From: Streptomyces venezuelae ATCC 10712
GTDB taxonomy: Bacteria > Actinomycetota > Actinomycetes > Streptomycetales > Streptomycetaceae
DNA: 64,000 nt
Assembly: GCF_008639165.1 (NCBI RefSeq)
Contig: NZ_CP029197.1
Coordinates: forward strand, 7,630,001-7,694,000
Direction: 5' to 3'
Of this stretch, positions 55,508-64,000 are shown piece after piece (within the stretch, counting starts at the first letter, position 1; each line of letters opens with the position of its first letter). The notes below the pieces were generated by a model. The model saw only the letters and a list, made by a program, of their open reading frames with translations. It was not told where the DNA came from and made no database searches. The translations under genes were made by a program, and so were the position numbers.

Positions 55508-56827
55508 TCAGCCGATCGTGTTCTCGACGCCCTTCTTCGCGTTCGACCAGGCCTTCTCCGGCGACGTCCCCTTGCGCTCGACCTCGCTGAGCGCGTTCGT
55601 GATCTGCTGCGCGATGTTCTGGTCGTGGACGCCGAGCACCTGCACCGGGGCCGCCTTCGCCGCGTCGCCGAAGATCTGCCCGATGGGCGCGCCGGAGAAG
55701 TACGGGTCCTTCGCCGCGGCGACCTTCGCGATGGCGCCGGTGGCGGAGGGGAAGTTGCCCTGCTTCTCGAAGAGCCGGGTCTGCTGCTCGGGCGCGGTGA
55801 GCCACTTGATCAGCTCGTACGCCTCCTTCTTGTGCTTCGCGGCCTTCGGCACCGACAGGTACGAGCCGCCCCAGTTGCCGGCGCCGCCGGGCAGCGCGGC
55901 GACGTCCCACTTGCCCTTGCCGGTGTCACCGGCCTGGCCCTTGATGTAGCCGAGCATCCAGGCGGGGCACGGGATGGTGGCGAAGGAACCGGCCGCGAAG
56001 GCCTGGTTCCACTGCGGGGACCACTGGTCGAGCTTGGCGCTGAGTCCGTCCTGGGCGGCCTGCACGGAGTGGTCCCAGGCGGTGCGCAGGGCCGGGTTGT
56101 CCTCCCAGATCAGCTTCCCGGAGGCGTCGTAGTACCGCTCCTTCTGCTGCCCGATCATGATCGAGTAGAGGCTGCCGACGCTGTCGAGCCAGGCGCTCTT
56201 GGCCGGTGCCTTCGCCTTGTACTGCTTCCCGAGGGCCAGGTAGCCGTCCCAGGTGGCCCACTTCTCGGCCAGCTGCGTGCGGTCGGTGGGGAGGCCGGCC
56301 TGCTTGAAGAGGTCGGTGCGGTAGCACATCGCCTCCGGGCCGACGTCGGTGCCGAGGCCGAGGACCTCGCCGCCCTTGCCGGTGGCCGCGGCCCACTTGG
56401 CCGGGGCGAACTGGTCCTTGAGCGTCTCGGCGCCGTACTTCCGCAGGTCCTCGAAGCGGTCGGACTGCTGCTGGGTGACGGAGGCGATCCGGCCCACCTC
56501 GATGCCCTGGACGTCGGCGAGACCGGCGCCGCCGGCCAGCCGGGTCTGGAGGGACTTCCAGTAGTCGGCCTCGTCCTCGGTGTCCGTCTGCTTGATCGTC
56601 ACGCCGGGGTGGAGCTTCTCGTACTCCGCGTAGAGCCCGGCCTCCTTGTATCCGAAGGAGCCGAACAGGTCGACGGTGAGGGTGACCCCGCCCCCCGCGC
56701 CGTCGGTGGAGGCGCCGTCCGACGCGCCTCCGCAGGCGGCGAGCAGGGCCCCGGTGAGCGCGACCGCTCCCAGGCGGGCGACGGCTCTCCTGACGGTGGT
56801 CGTGGCGGCGGCTCGGGCGATGGGCAT
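55508..56827 (-). CDS. Sugar ABC transporter substrate-binding lipoprotein (CebE-like)
   Basis: 439 residues. Lipobox LAAC (Cys near 32). SBP_bac_1-type fold: VTLTVDLFGSFGYKEAGLYAEYEKLHPGV, then EDEADYWKSLQTRLAGGAGLADVQGIEVG. ATG at 56827, with GGGAGG upstream. First gene of the operon; its promoter region carries a perfect TGAGAGCGCTCTCA operator. Captures beta-glucan oligosaccharides outside the membrane. Confidence 0.9.
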   Translation of the reverse strand: MPIARAAATTTVRRAVARLGAVALTGALLAACGGASDGASTDGAGGGVTLTVDLFGSFGYKEAGLYAEYEKLHPGVTIKQTDTEDEADYWKSLQTRLAGGAGLADVQGIEVGRIASVTQQQSDRFEDLRKYGAETLKDQFAPAKWAAATGKGGEVLGLGTDVGPEAMCYRTDLFKQAGLPTDRTQLAEKWATWDGYLALGKQYKAKAPAKSAWLDSVGSLYSIMIGQQKERYYDASGKLIWEDNPALRTAWDHSVQAAQDGLSAKLDQWSPQWNQAFAAGSFATIPCPAWMLGYIKGQAGDTGKGKWDVAALPGGAGNWGGSYLSVPKAAKHKKEAYELIKWLTAPEQQTRLFEKQGNFPSATGAIAKVAAAKDPYFSGAPIGQIFGDAAKAAPVQVLGVHDQNIAQQITNALSEVERKGTSPEKAWSNAKKGVENTIG

Positions 56828-56865
56828 GGGAAGCCTCCCTTGGCTCCGGAACGAGCGAGAGCGGC

Positions 56866-56879
56866 TGAGAGCGCTCTCA
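56866..56879. promoter_or_regulatory. CebR-type operator 1 (transport operon side)
   Basis: TGAGAGCGCTCTCA, a perfect 14-bp palindrome 39 bp upstream of the binding-protein gene. It matches the CebR consensus TGGGAGCGCTCCCA at 12 of 14 positions. Confidence 0.8.
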
Positions 56880-56978
56880 AGCGTGCGGGGGGAGCGTGCC
56901 CGTGAAGCGGTGCATCCGTCAAGGCTCGAAGGCGTAACGGACGGGAAGAGCCGTCAAGTCCTGCCTGTGTTCAATCTC

Positions 56979-57008
56979 TTGACACACGTGTTTCGGCGGT
57001 TCTACGTT
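56979..57008 (+). promoter_or_regulatory. Promoter of the GH81 gene
   Basis: TTGACA (56979-56984) and TACGTT (57003-57008) with 18 bp spacing form a sigma-70-type promoter pointing at the GH81 gene. The operator at 57019 begins 11 bp after the -10, so the repressor would cover the transcription start. Confidence 0.65.
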
Positions 57009-57018
57009 TCCGGCGACT

Positions 57019-57032
57019 TGAGAGCGCTCTCT
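57019..57032. promoter_or_regulatory. CebR-type operator 2 (GH81 side)
   Basis: TGAGAGCGCTCTCT, 13 of 14 identical to operator 1 and 153 bp from it, at the start of the GH81 transcript. Two operators at this distance could allow looping; this is inferred. Confidence 0.75.
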
Positions 57033-57142
57033 CGACGTTCCCGGCTCACCGCGTTCCCGATCCGCAGCGCTCCCAGGGAGCCCACCGCCTCTCCCGCAAC
57101 CCCTCCGTGCCCCACTCGTCGCGACGACATGAGGTGCCGTCC

Positions 57143-59920
57143 ATGCCCGCCCCCCGCACACGGCCGGCCGCAGCGCTGGTCCTGGTCTCCGCCCTCGCCG
57201 CCCTGGGACTCGGCCCCGCCGCCGCCCCGGCGGCCGCGGCCGCCGTCCCCACCGGCGCCGGCAGCTACTCCGACACCCGCCCCGCCGGAACCTCCGGGCC
57301 CACCACCAACACCGGCGCGCCCGTCACCCCCAAGGTGACCCCCGCCGCCCAGGGCAAGCCCGTCCCCACCAACGACTGGTGGTCCTCCCTCGCCTTCCAG
57401 CGCTACGGGGACAATCCGTACTCCACCCCCATGTACGGCCACCCGCTCACCTACCAGGCCGTCGCCGGCGGCCTCGAACTCGGCTACCCGACCACCCCCG
57501 CCGTCGTCGGCGACGGGCGGCAGTACGAGTTCGCCCACAAGGCCGACCTCACCCTCGGCCTCACCGGGCTCAACTCGCCCGACACCAAGGCCGACTCCTG
57601 GTCCGACTGGACCGTCACCCCCTACTGGTCCGACGGCGCCCGCACCCTGCGGACCACCATCGGCCACGGCATGCCCTTCGTATACGCCAAGGGCACCGGC
57701 GGCGACGCCCGCATCACCACCGCCGGCGCCCCCACCGTCTTCGCCGACCAGGGCAACGTCCTCGGCATCACCGTCGCGGGCCACCACTACGCGCTCTTCT
57801 CGCCCACCGGCACCGACTGGACCGTCTCCGGCTCCAGCATCACCGCCGGACTCGGCGGCAAGGACTACTTCTCCGTCGCCGTCCTGCCCTCCACCGACGC
57901 GCTCGCCACCTACCGCAGATACGCCTTCAGCTTCGTCACCGGCTCCACCGTGAACTGGAGCTACGACGCCGGAACCGTCCGCGCCACCTACGCCCTCACC
58001 ACCGAGGCCAAGGAGGGCACCGAGCGCGGCACCCTCCAGGCGCTCTACCGCCACCAGTGGCTGAACACCACCGACCCGCTCACCCCGTACACCTACGTCT
58101 CGCCCCGCGGCACCATGAAGGTCCGGGAGTCGGCCTCCTTCACCACCGCCCAGAAGGCGGCCGCCACCCTGCCCGCCCTGCCGGGCGGCACCGGCGCCGA
58201 CACCACCCGCCTGCGCGGATACCTGAACGAGGTCGCGAACTCCGCCGACCCGTTCTCCGGCGCCGTCGACACGTACTGGACCGGCAAGGCGCTCGGCAAG
58301 ATCGCCCAACTCGTGCCGCTCGCCGACCAGATCGGCGAGACCGCGCTCCGCGACAAGCTCCTCGGCCAGATCAAGGGCCGCCTCCAGGACTGGTTCACGG
58401 CCGGCGGCGCCAACGAGTTCTCGTACGACGGGACCTGGAAGACCCTCACCGGCTACCCGGCCTCCTACGGCAGCGACACCGAACTCAACGACCACCACTT
58501 CCACTACGGCTACTACGTCTACGCCGCCGCGATCGTCGCCCAGTACGACGCGGGCTGGGCCGCCGACTCCGCCTGGGGCGCCATGGTGAAGACCCTGGTC
58601 CGCGACACCGCCAACCCCAGCCGCACCGACACCTCCTTCCCCTTCCTCCGCGGCTTCGACGTCTACGCCGGGCACAGCTGGGCCAGCGGCCACCAGGGCT
58701 TCGCCGCGGGCAACAACCAGGAGTCCTCCTCCGAGTCCACCAACCTCAGCGCCGCCCTCGTCCTCTGGGGCGCGGCCACCGGCAACACCCAGCTCCGCGA
58801 CCTCGGCACCTATCTGCTCACCACCGAGGGCGAAGCCATCGCCCAGTACTGGTTCGACGCCGACCAGCAGGTGTTCCCCGGCTCCTTCCAGCACGACACG
58901 GTCGGCATGGTGTGGGGCAGCGGCGCCGCCTACGCCACCTGGTGGACCGCCAACCCCGAGGAGATCCACGGCATCAACGTCCTCCCGGTGACCGGAGGTT
59001 CACTCCACCTCGGCGGCCACAAGGACGCCGTCCGCCGCAACATCGCCGAGATGGAACGCGAGAACGGCGGCCCCGCCGTCGAATGGCGCGACCTCCTCTG
59101 GGAGTTCCAGTCCTTCGCCGACCCCGCCGCCGCCAAGGCCAAGTGGGACGCGGGCAACGCCGGATACACCCCGGAGGCGGGCGAGTCCAAGGCACACACC
59201 TACCACTGGCTCACCGCACTCGACACGCTCGGCGCCCCCGACGCGACGGTCACCGGATCCATCCCCACCTCCGCAGTCTTCGCCAAGGGCACCGCGCGGA
59301 CGTACGTGGCCCACAACCACGGCGCCACCGCCCGAACCGTCACCTTCTCCGACGGCAAGTCCCTCTCCGTGCCCGCGCGTTCCACCGCGACCGGCACCGG
59401 GACGGGCGGCACCGACCCCGGCCCGGACCCGGAACCGTCCACCGGCAACACCTTCCAGCTCCGCACCGGCGGGACGCTCACCACGGCCACCGGCGCCACG
59501 GCGGGCAGCGACACCGTCCCCTCGGCGCAGGGCAGCAACCACGACGGCACCCCGAACCGGCCGCTCGTCTACCAGGTGACCGGGGTCAACGGCACGCTCA
59601 GGGCCGGAGGTTCGACCGCCTTCCGCCTCCAGCTCGACGCCGGCACGGCCGTCGGCCTCGGCCAGCAGGCACGGATCAGCTACGACCTCACCGGTGACGG
59701 CACCTTCGAACGGACGGAGACGTACCACTACTTCGCGACGGACCCGGTGACCGGCTGGGAGGAGTACGCCCAGACGCGCGGCCTCAAGTCCGCCACCGGC
59801 ACGCTCGGCGACCTGCGGGGCGGCACCGTACGCCTCGAGGTCTGGAGCGCGATCGGGAACGCGGACTCCCGGCTCCAGACGGGCACCGACCGGTCGGTGG
59901 TGGTCATCCCCTACGACTGA
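57143..59920 (+). CDS. Secreted GH81 endo-beta-1,3-glucanase with C-terminal module
   Basis: 925 residues. Signal peptide ending near AAAAA (about 37). The GH81 domain spans about 60-720, with NDWWSSLAFQRYGDNPYS, the acidic/catalytic region ELNDHHFHYGYYVYAAA, and AAGNNQESSSESTNLS. A Pro/Gly-rich linker leads to a 155-residue beta-rich C-terminal module (TFQLRTGG to VVVIPYD), probably a glucan-binding module of the CBM56 type. It cuts laminarin-like beta-1,3-glucans outside the cell, feeding the divergent importer and GH1 enzyme. ATG at 57143, chosen because the signal peptide begins there; an upstream in-frame ATG at 57107 is less likely. Confidence 0.9.
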   Translation: MPAPRTRPAAALVLVSALAALGLGPAAAPAAAAAVPTGAGSYSDTRPAGTSGPTTNTGAPVTPKVTPAAQGKPVPTNDWWSSLAFQRYGDNPYSTPMYGHPLTYQAVAGGLELGYPTTPAVVGDGRQYEFAHKADLTLGLTGLNSPDTKADSWSDWTVTPYWSDGARTLRTTIGHGMPFVYAKGTGGDARITTAGAPTVFADQGNVLGITVAGHHYALFSPTGTDWTVSGSSITAGLGGKDYFSVAVLPSTDALATYRRYAFSFVTGSTVNWSYDAGTVRATYALTTEAKEGTERGTLQALYRHQWLNTTDPLTPYTYVSPRGTMKVRESASFTTAQKAAATLPALPGGTGADTTRLRGYLNEVANSADPFSGAVDTYWTGKALGKIAQLVPLADQIGETALRDKLLGQIKGRLQDWFTAGGANEFSYDGTWKTLTGYPASYGSDTELNDHHFHYGYYVYAAAIVAQYDAGWAADSAWGAMVKTLVRDTANPSRTDTSFPFLRGFDVYAGHSWASGHQGFAAGNNQESSSESTNLSAALVLWGAATGNTQLRDLGTYLLTTEGEAIAQYWFDADQQVFPGSFQHDTVGMVWGSGAAYATWWTANPEEIHGINVLPVTGGSLHLGGHKDAVRRNIAEMERENGGPAVEWRDLLWEFQSFADPAAAKAKWDAGNAGYTPEAGESKAHTYHWLTALDTLGAPDATVTGSIPTSAVFAKGTARTYVAHNHGATARTVTFSDGKSLSVPARSTATGTGTGGTDPGPDPEPSTGNTFQLRTGGTLTTATGATAGSDTVPSAQGSNHDGTPNRPLVYQVTGVNGTLRAGGSTAFRLQLDAGTAVGLGQQARISYDLTGDGTFERTETYHYFATDPVTGWEEYAQTRGLKSATGTLGDLRGGTVRLEVWSAIGNADSRLQTGTDRSVVVIPYD

Positions 59921-59926
59921 CCCCCA

Positions 59927-59974
59927 GGACGGCGGCGGGCCCGGGTTCCTCCTCACCCGGGCCCGCCGCCGTCC
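59927..59974. terminator. Perfect 20-bp bidirectional terminator
   Basis: The arms at 59927-59946 and 59955-59974 are exact reverse complements over 20 bp, around TCCTCCTC. The hairpin lies between the convergent GH81 and LacI-family genes. Confidence 0.85.
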
Positions 59975-59998
59975 CTGCTCCCGGCCCGCGCGGCCGCC

Positions 59999-61024
59999 TC
60001 AGGCCGATTCGCGGCGCACCAGAGAAGTCGGCGTGATCACCGAACCGGGGAGCTCGGGGCCCGCCCCGTCGAGCAGCCGCATCAGCAGCTTCACCATCAG
60101 CCGGCCCATCCCCTCGATGTCCTGGTGCACGGTGGTCAGCGCCGGGGACGTCCGGCCGACCACCGAGGCCATGTCGTCGAAGCCCACGACGGCCACGTCC
60201 TCCGGCACCCGCCGGCCGCGCTCCCGCAGGGTCAGCAACGCCCCCGATGCCATCAGGTCGTTGGCGACGAACACCCCGTCCAGGTCCGGCCTCCGGTCGA
60301 GCAGCTCCGCCATGGCGCGGGCGCCGCTCTCCGCAGTGAAGTCGCCCCGGCACAGCAGGGTGGGGTCGGCGTCGATGAGGACGTCGCGATAACCGTGGAG
60401 CCGGTCGAGCGCCGACGTCTGGTCGTCCGGCCCGGAGATGTGCGCGATGGCCCGCCGCCCGAGACCGACCAGGTGCCGCACCGCCTCGCGGGCGCCGCCC
60501 CGGTTGTCGCAGTCGACGAACGGCACCTCGGGGCTGGTGCCCGGAGCGGGCCGCCCGCCGTAGACGACGGGGATGCGGGTCCGGTCGATCACGGCCGGCA
60601 GGGCGTCGTCGTTGTGCAGGGAGAACGCCAGCGCGCCGTCGACGTGCCCGCCGCCCAGATAGCGGGCGATCCGGTCGTGGTCCCCGGCTCCCTCCACCCA
60701 CAGCAGCACCAGCTGTGCGTCGTGCGCGGTCAGCTCCCGGCTGATGCCCCGCACCTGCTGCTCGAAGAACGGGTCCGAGAAGACCCGGAACTCCGGCTCC
60801 GCGATGATCACCGCCACCGCGCCGTTGCGCCGGGTGACCAGCGTCCGGGCGGCGTGGTTCGGCACGTAACCGAGCTCGTCGACGGCCTTGCGCACCTTCT
60901 CGACCAGCGGAGGACGGACGCCCGCGCCCCCGTTGACGACCCGGGAGGCCGTGGCGCGGGACACACCGGCGCGAGCGGCGACGGCTTCCAGCGTGGGGCG
61001 GGACCCCGTGGTCTGCTCGGGCAA
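59999..61024 (-). CDS. LacI-family regulator (CebR/BglR-like)
   Basis: 341 residues. HTH TLEAVAARAGVSRATASRVVNGG with the hinge GYVPNHAARTL, then a periplasmic-binding-protein-like core. TTG start at 61024 with GAGGAG upstream. Three operators of the same TGAGAGCGCTCTCA type stand in front of this gene, the importer operon and the GH81 gene. It should therefore repress the whole beta-glucan locus and itself, released by an oligosaccharide such as laminaribiose or cellobiose. Confidence 0.92.
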   Translation of the reverse strand: MPEQTTGSRPTLEAVAARAGVSRATASRVVNGGAGVRPPLVEKVRKAVDELGYVPNHAARTLVTRRNGAVAVIIAEPEFRVFSDPFFEQQVRGISRELTAHDAQLVLLWVEGAGDHDRIARYLGGGHVDGALAFSLHNDDALPAVIDRTRIPVVYGGRPAPGTSPEVPFVDCDNRGGAREAVRHLVGLGRRAIAHISGPDDQTSALDRLHGYRDVLIDADPTLLCRGDFTAESGARAMAELLDRRPDLDGVFVANDLMASGALLTLRERGRRVPEDVAVVGFDDMASVVGRTSPALTTVHQDIEGMGRLMVKLLMRLLDGAGPELPGSVITPTSLVRRESA

Positions 61025-61093
61025 GGCGGGCGCTCCTCGGGCTGTGTGGGCGGCTGGCTGCGTGAATCAGGATATCCGGAGCGACACCAGGTC

Positions 61094-61107
61094 TGAGAGC
61101 GCTCCCA
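61094..61107. promoter_or_regulatory. CebR-type operator 3 (regulator side)
   Basis: TGAGAGCGCTCCCA, 13 of 14 match to the published CebR site TGGGAGCGCTCCCA. It is 70 bp upstream of the LacI-family start codon, which indicates autoregulation. Confidence 0.75.
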
Positions 61108-61127
61108 GGAACGGGTGCGAGAGGGCC

Positions 61128-61161
61128 CCGGGCGGCCCCTCCCCGGGAAGGGGCCGCCCGG
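61128..61161. other. 13-bp perfect hairpin in a divergent gap
   Basis: CCGGGCGGCCCCT (61128-61140) and AGGGGCCGCCCGG (61149-61161) pair perfectly with an 8-base loop. It lies between divergent genes, 40 bp before the large gene on the plus strand, so it is not an ordinary end-of-gene terminator. It could be a leader structure or insulate the two promoters. Confidence 0.5.
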
Positions 61162-61200
61162 CCAGGGGCGTTGTCAGCGGGGCATGCCAGGATCCTGAGC

Positions 61201-64000
61201 ATGATCGCCTCGCTCGAAGCCCTGTTGCCCGCCACCGGCAGGACCCACGTGTCCACGACGTACGCCGACTGGGTCGCCGCCCACGACCCGGACGCCGCCG
61301 CGGAGGCGCGCGAGGTCAACGAGGCCATGGGGGCCGAACTCAGCCGCTCCTGGACCAAACCCGGCGCCTTCGTCGACACGATGGCATGGCGGGCCCGGCA
61401 GCTGCCCGTCGCCCACCTGCCGTGGTTCTGGGACACCGTCGGCCACCGGCTGATCGGGTACGGCAGCCGGCCCGGCGGCCGCGCCTTCGTGGCCGCGCGG
61501 ACCGCCGAGGCCGAGCACGGCCTGACCGTGGACCCCGCCTACCGCCGGGCCAACGGGCTGCTGTTCGCCCGGGGCGGGGCCATGCCGGCCAAGGAGTTCG
61601 GGGCCCATCAGAAGTTCCTCACGGAGTCGCTCGACCCCGTCGAGGCGCACTCCGCCCTCGGCGACTTCCTCACCGCCTGGGCCGCCTCGAAGGCCGACCT
61701 GCCGGCGGATCTGGTGCGCCGGGTGCGGGCCTCCGCCAAGGCCGCCCGGCTCGGCGACGACGAGGTGGCGCGCGTGGTGGCCGCGATCCTGTCCGTCACC
61801 CGGAAGAAGTCCGTGCCGGACACGCTCCTCACGGCCGCCGAGCCGGTCCTGACGGCCCACCCGCCGACGGACGAGGTCGCCGCCGGATTCCTGGAGGTCT
61901 TCCCCGAGAGCGCCACCGACGGCGGCGCCTGGCTGCGGATGCTGATCGGCTGCGGCGCCACGGAGGCCATGGAGGCCGGCCGGCTCGTCCCGGAGGGCGG
62001 ACTGCACCACTGGGTCGGCCACTTCGTCCACATGTACCAGTACACGCGCGTGGCCGACGGCGGCGTCGGCCGGCAGCAGCTCCCGCCGGAGTTCCTCGAC
62101 CTGGTGGGCCGGCTCGGACCGCGCCTGCGCGCGGCGGGCGCGGCCGTGACCGTCCACACCACCCGGCACCACTACCAGGGCTTCGACGCCGACGTCCTCG
62201 ACGCCTGCCTCGCCGCCGGGGTCACCGTCGTCGACCCGGGCCCCGAGACCCGGATGCGCTTCTGGGGCGAGCGGTCCCGGCGGGACCTCACCGCACTCGC
62301 CGCCGACCCGGTCTTCGGCCCCCGGCTCGAAGGAACCGTCCACGCCGGTCTGATGCCGAACTGGTACGGCGCGCCCGCGCGCAAGCCCGGCTCCGCGGTG
62401 ACGCTGCTCCCGGGCAACGAAGGCATCGCCCACGAGGTGGCGGTCCGGGTCGGCAAGCTCGTCGACATCGTCGGGGGCGGCGGCATGGGAGGGGCGGAGG
62501 AGTCCGTCAGCGAGCTGGAGACCCTGCTCGACCGGCCGACCGTCAGCGCGCTCGACGGGATCGTCGACGCCCTCGCGGACGCGTCCGCCGCGGGCGCGCT
62601 GCGGCGCTCCCTCGCGGCCGGTCTCCCGGAGGAACTCGCCTGGCCCGCGCTGGAGGCCGTGTACGAGGAGTTCGCGGCGGAGGAAGCCGGGACGGGGGAG
62701 ACCGTCATCACTGCCGACACGGCAGCCGCGGCCGACACACCCGCCACGGCAGCCACGACATCCACGGCCGTCACACCCGCCCCGACCGACACGGCCGACA
62801 CGGCAGCCACCGGCGACACCTCCGCGACCGGTGAGCCGGAGGTGCCCGGGGCCTTGGCCGCCGTCGGTGCGGCCGGGCTGCCCGGGGTGGCCGGGGTGAC
62901 GTGCACCTGGCCGGTGCTCACGGTCTTCGGGCGTGACCGCGCCGTCGCCGTCGCCCCGGACGGCGTGCGCGGCTCCTGCCGGTTCACGGTGCCGCCGGAG
63001 GCCACCCAGTTCGCCGTCCACTACGTGGGCGGCTCGTTCCTGGTGAGCTGGACCCTCAAGGACCGCGCGTACCACTGCGAGACCGCCGTCTGGGCCGACC
63101 GCCCCGACGAACCCTTCACCCCGGAGCAGACGGGCGGCCTCGTGCCCTACGGGGGCAGCCTGGACGGCGCGTACGGCTTCCAGTTCGAGACCGCCGACGG
63201 CGGCGGACGGCACGGCGGCCTCCGTGTGACCCGGCCGGGCGGCACGGAGGGCATCGACCGGGACGAACTGCAGCTCGCCGACGGCACCCGCGTCTGGACC
63301 AACGCCGTCTACGGACGGCGCCCCTGGGAGACCGTGGACCCGGTCACCGGCGAACGGCAGGGCGCGACCCCGCTGCCGGACTTCCCGGGCCGCCCCGCGG
63401 ACAGCGACCCGGCAGGGGAGTCCTCCGAGGCCGGCATGACCCTCGCCCACGAGGCCCTCCAGCTGGCCCCGCTGCCCGCCGGGACGACCGACTCCCCGCT
63501 CGGCAGCCGCGACGGACTCGTCGGGACCCGGGTGCTGTTCCGCACCCGCCACGGGGGCAACGCCCCCGACCACTACCTCCTGGAGAGCGTCGACGGACGC
63601 ACCGCCCGGTTCGACGTCGACCGGCCGGGACAGGAGCCCTGGGGCCTGTGGGCGCCGCCGGAGGGCGCCGTGGAGGACGTCGTCCTCGCCGAGGCCCAGA
63701 CCAGGACCGGAGTGCGCGCGTACACCGCGGACGGCGTCCTGCTCTGGGAGCTGGACGGGCACCACTCGCCCCAGCACCCCCGGGTCAAGCCCGCCCGGCG
63801 GCTCACCCCCTCCCACGGCGTCGCCCTGCCGCCCGCCTTCTGGTACCTGCTGCGGACCCGCGACACCGCCGGGTCCAAGGCGCTGCGGACCGTGGAGCGG
63901 CGGACGGCCGACACCCTCCTGGCCGCCGCCCTCGACGGCACGGAGACCCTCCGCGCCGCCGTGGCGCGGGAGCTGCCCGAGGTCACCGCACCGGTGCTCG
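61201..64000 (+). CDS. Very large uncharacterised protein (3' end outside window)
   Basis: 933 codons to the window edge without a stop, with strong G/C at third positions, so it is real coding sequence. No signal peptide. The first 500 residues are mostly helical and contain PVAHLPWFWDTVGHRLIGYG and a long HWVGHFVHMYQY region. A Thr/Ala-rich repeat linker (about 504-545, TADTAAAADTPATAATT-like) follows, then a beta-rich part (VAVHY.GGSFLVSWTLKDRAYHCE, FRTRHGG, FWYLLRTRDT). I recall large proteins of this type beside MoxR/vWA-type genes in Streptomyces; that cannot be checked here. ATG at 61201; its ribosome site is weak. Confidence 0.7.
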   Translation, partial: MIASLEALLPATGRTHVSTTYADWVAAHDPDAAAEAREVNEAMGAELSRSWTKPGAFVDTMAWRARQLPVAHLPWFWDTVGHRLIGYGSRPGGRAFVAARTAEAEHGLTVDPAYRRANGLLFARGGAMPAKEFGAHQKFLTESLDPVEAHSALGDFLTAWAASKADLPADLVRRVRASAKAARLGDDEVARVVAAILSVTRKKSVPDTLLTAAEPVLTAHPPTDEVAAGFLEVFPESATDGGAWLRMLIGCGATEAMEAGRLVPEGGLHHWVGHFVHMYQYTRVADGGVGRQQLPPEFLDLVGRLGPRLRAAGAAVTVHTTRHHYQGFDADVLDACLAAGVTVVDPGPETRMRFWGERSRRDLTALAADPVFGPRLEGTVHAGLMPNWYGAPARKPGSAVTLLPGNEGIAHEVAVRVGKLVDIVGGGGMGGAEESVSELETLLDRPTVSALDGIVDALADASAAGALRRSLAAGLPEELAWPALEAVYEEFAAEEAGTGETVITADTAAAADTPATAATTSTAVTPAPTDTADTAATGDTSATGEPEVPGALAAVGAAGLPGVAGVTCTWPVLTVFGRDRAVAVAPDGVRGSCRFTVPPEATQFAVHYVGGSFLVSWTLKDRAYHCETAVWADRPDEPFTPEQTGGLVPYGGSLDGAYGFQFETADGGGRHGGLRVTRPGGTEGIDRDELQLADGTRVWTNAVYGRRPWETVDPVTGERQGATPLPDFPGRPADSDPAGESSEAGMTLAHEALQLAPLPAGTTDSPLGSRDGLVGTRVLFRTRHGGNAPDHYLLESVDGRTARFDVDRPGQEPWGLWAPPEGAVEDVVLAEAQTRTGVRAYTADGVLLWELDGHHSPQHPRVKPARRLTPSHGVALPPAFWYLLRTRDTAGSKALRTVERRTADTLLAAALDGTETLRAAVARELPEVTAPVL

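Noticed and set aside
61174..63816. An 880-codon minus-strand frame opposite the large right-edge gene
   Set aside because: Third-position G/C and a continuous sensible translation favour the plus-strand gene from 61201.
1..64000. CRISPR arrays, rRNA and tRNA genes
   Set aside because: No regularly spaced repeats with unique spacers and no cloverleaf or rRNA signature seen.

Overview
The window looks like a chromosomal stretch of a Streptomyces-type actinomycete. The evidence is very high GC with G/C in almost every third codon position, many GTG/TTG starts, ATGA/GTGA stop-start overlaps inside operons, lipobox lipoproteins, a streptogrisin-type protease, a CebR-type operator next to sugar hydrolases, and a Nur-type box in front of a nickel-type ABC importer. 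I saw no rRNA, tRNA, CRISPR array, transposase or integrase.

Layout. 1-4.6 kb: the start of a thioredoxin-reductase-like flavoprotein, a divergent XRE-cupin regulator, then an operon of a quinone oxidoreductase and two acyl-CoA dehydrogenases behind two tandem palindromes. 4.7-9.9 kb: five-gene nickel/peptide-type importer (nikABCDE-like). 9.9-17.6 kb: amidohydrolase, small membrane protein, secreted protein of unknown family, VOC protein, two-domain universal stress protein, and a DUF5997/LysR-effector-domain pair. 17.7-20.4 kb: ferredoxin-ferredoxin reductase fusion with an AurF-like diiron protein. 20.5-27.3 kb: secreted subtilase, DUF1304-TetR operon under a large palindrome, secreted multidomain amylase, YrdB-like protein.

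27.6-35.05 kb is an island of visibly lower GC, with eight genes that fit poorly with their surroundings. It holds two tandem full-length paralogues of about 500 residues with a shared RPWF region, a small unknown protein, a CYTH-like protein, an SNase-like protein, a carboxypeptidase-regulatory-like protein, a small beta-rich protein, and an M64-type metallopeptidase. None has a signal peptide. This is the best candidate for an undescribed system.

35.1-37.1 kb: MarR regulator and divergent drug-efflux transporter with twin operators. 38.2-45.1 kb: GntR-controlled operon of an AprB-like ferredoxin, an SsuABC-type importer whose binding protein carries an extra C-terminal domain, and an AprA-like flavoprotein fused to HEAT repeats. 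45.2-52.1 kb: mixed genes, including an orphan ATP-grasp-like enzyme, a GPP34 protein, a LysR regulator, a secreted chymotrypsin-like protease with a chitin-binding module, and two lipoproteins. 52.1-61.1 kb: a beta-1,3-glucan utilisation locus (GH1 beta-glucosidase, ABC importer, divergent secreted GH81 glucanase, LacI regulator) tied together by three copies of a TGAGAGCGCTCTCA-like operator. The window ends inside a very large uncharacterised protein.
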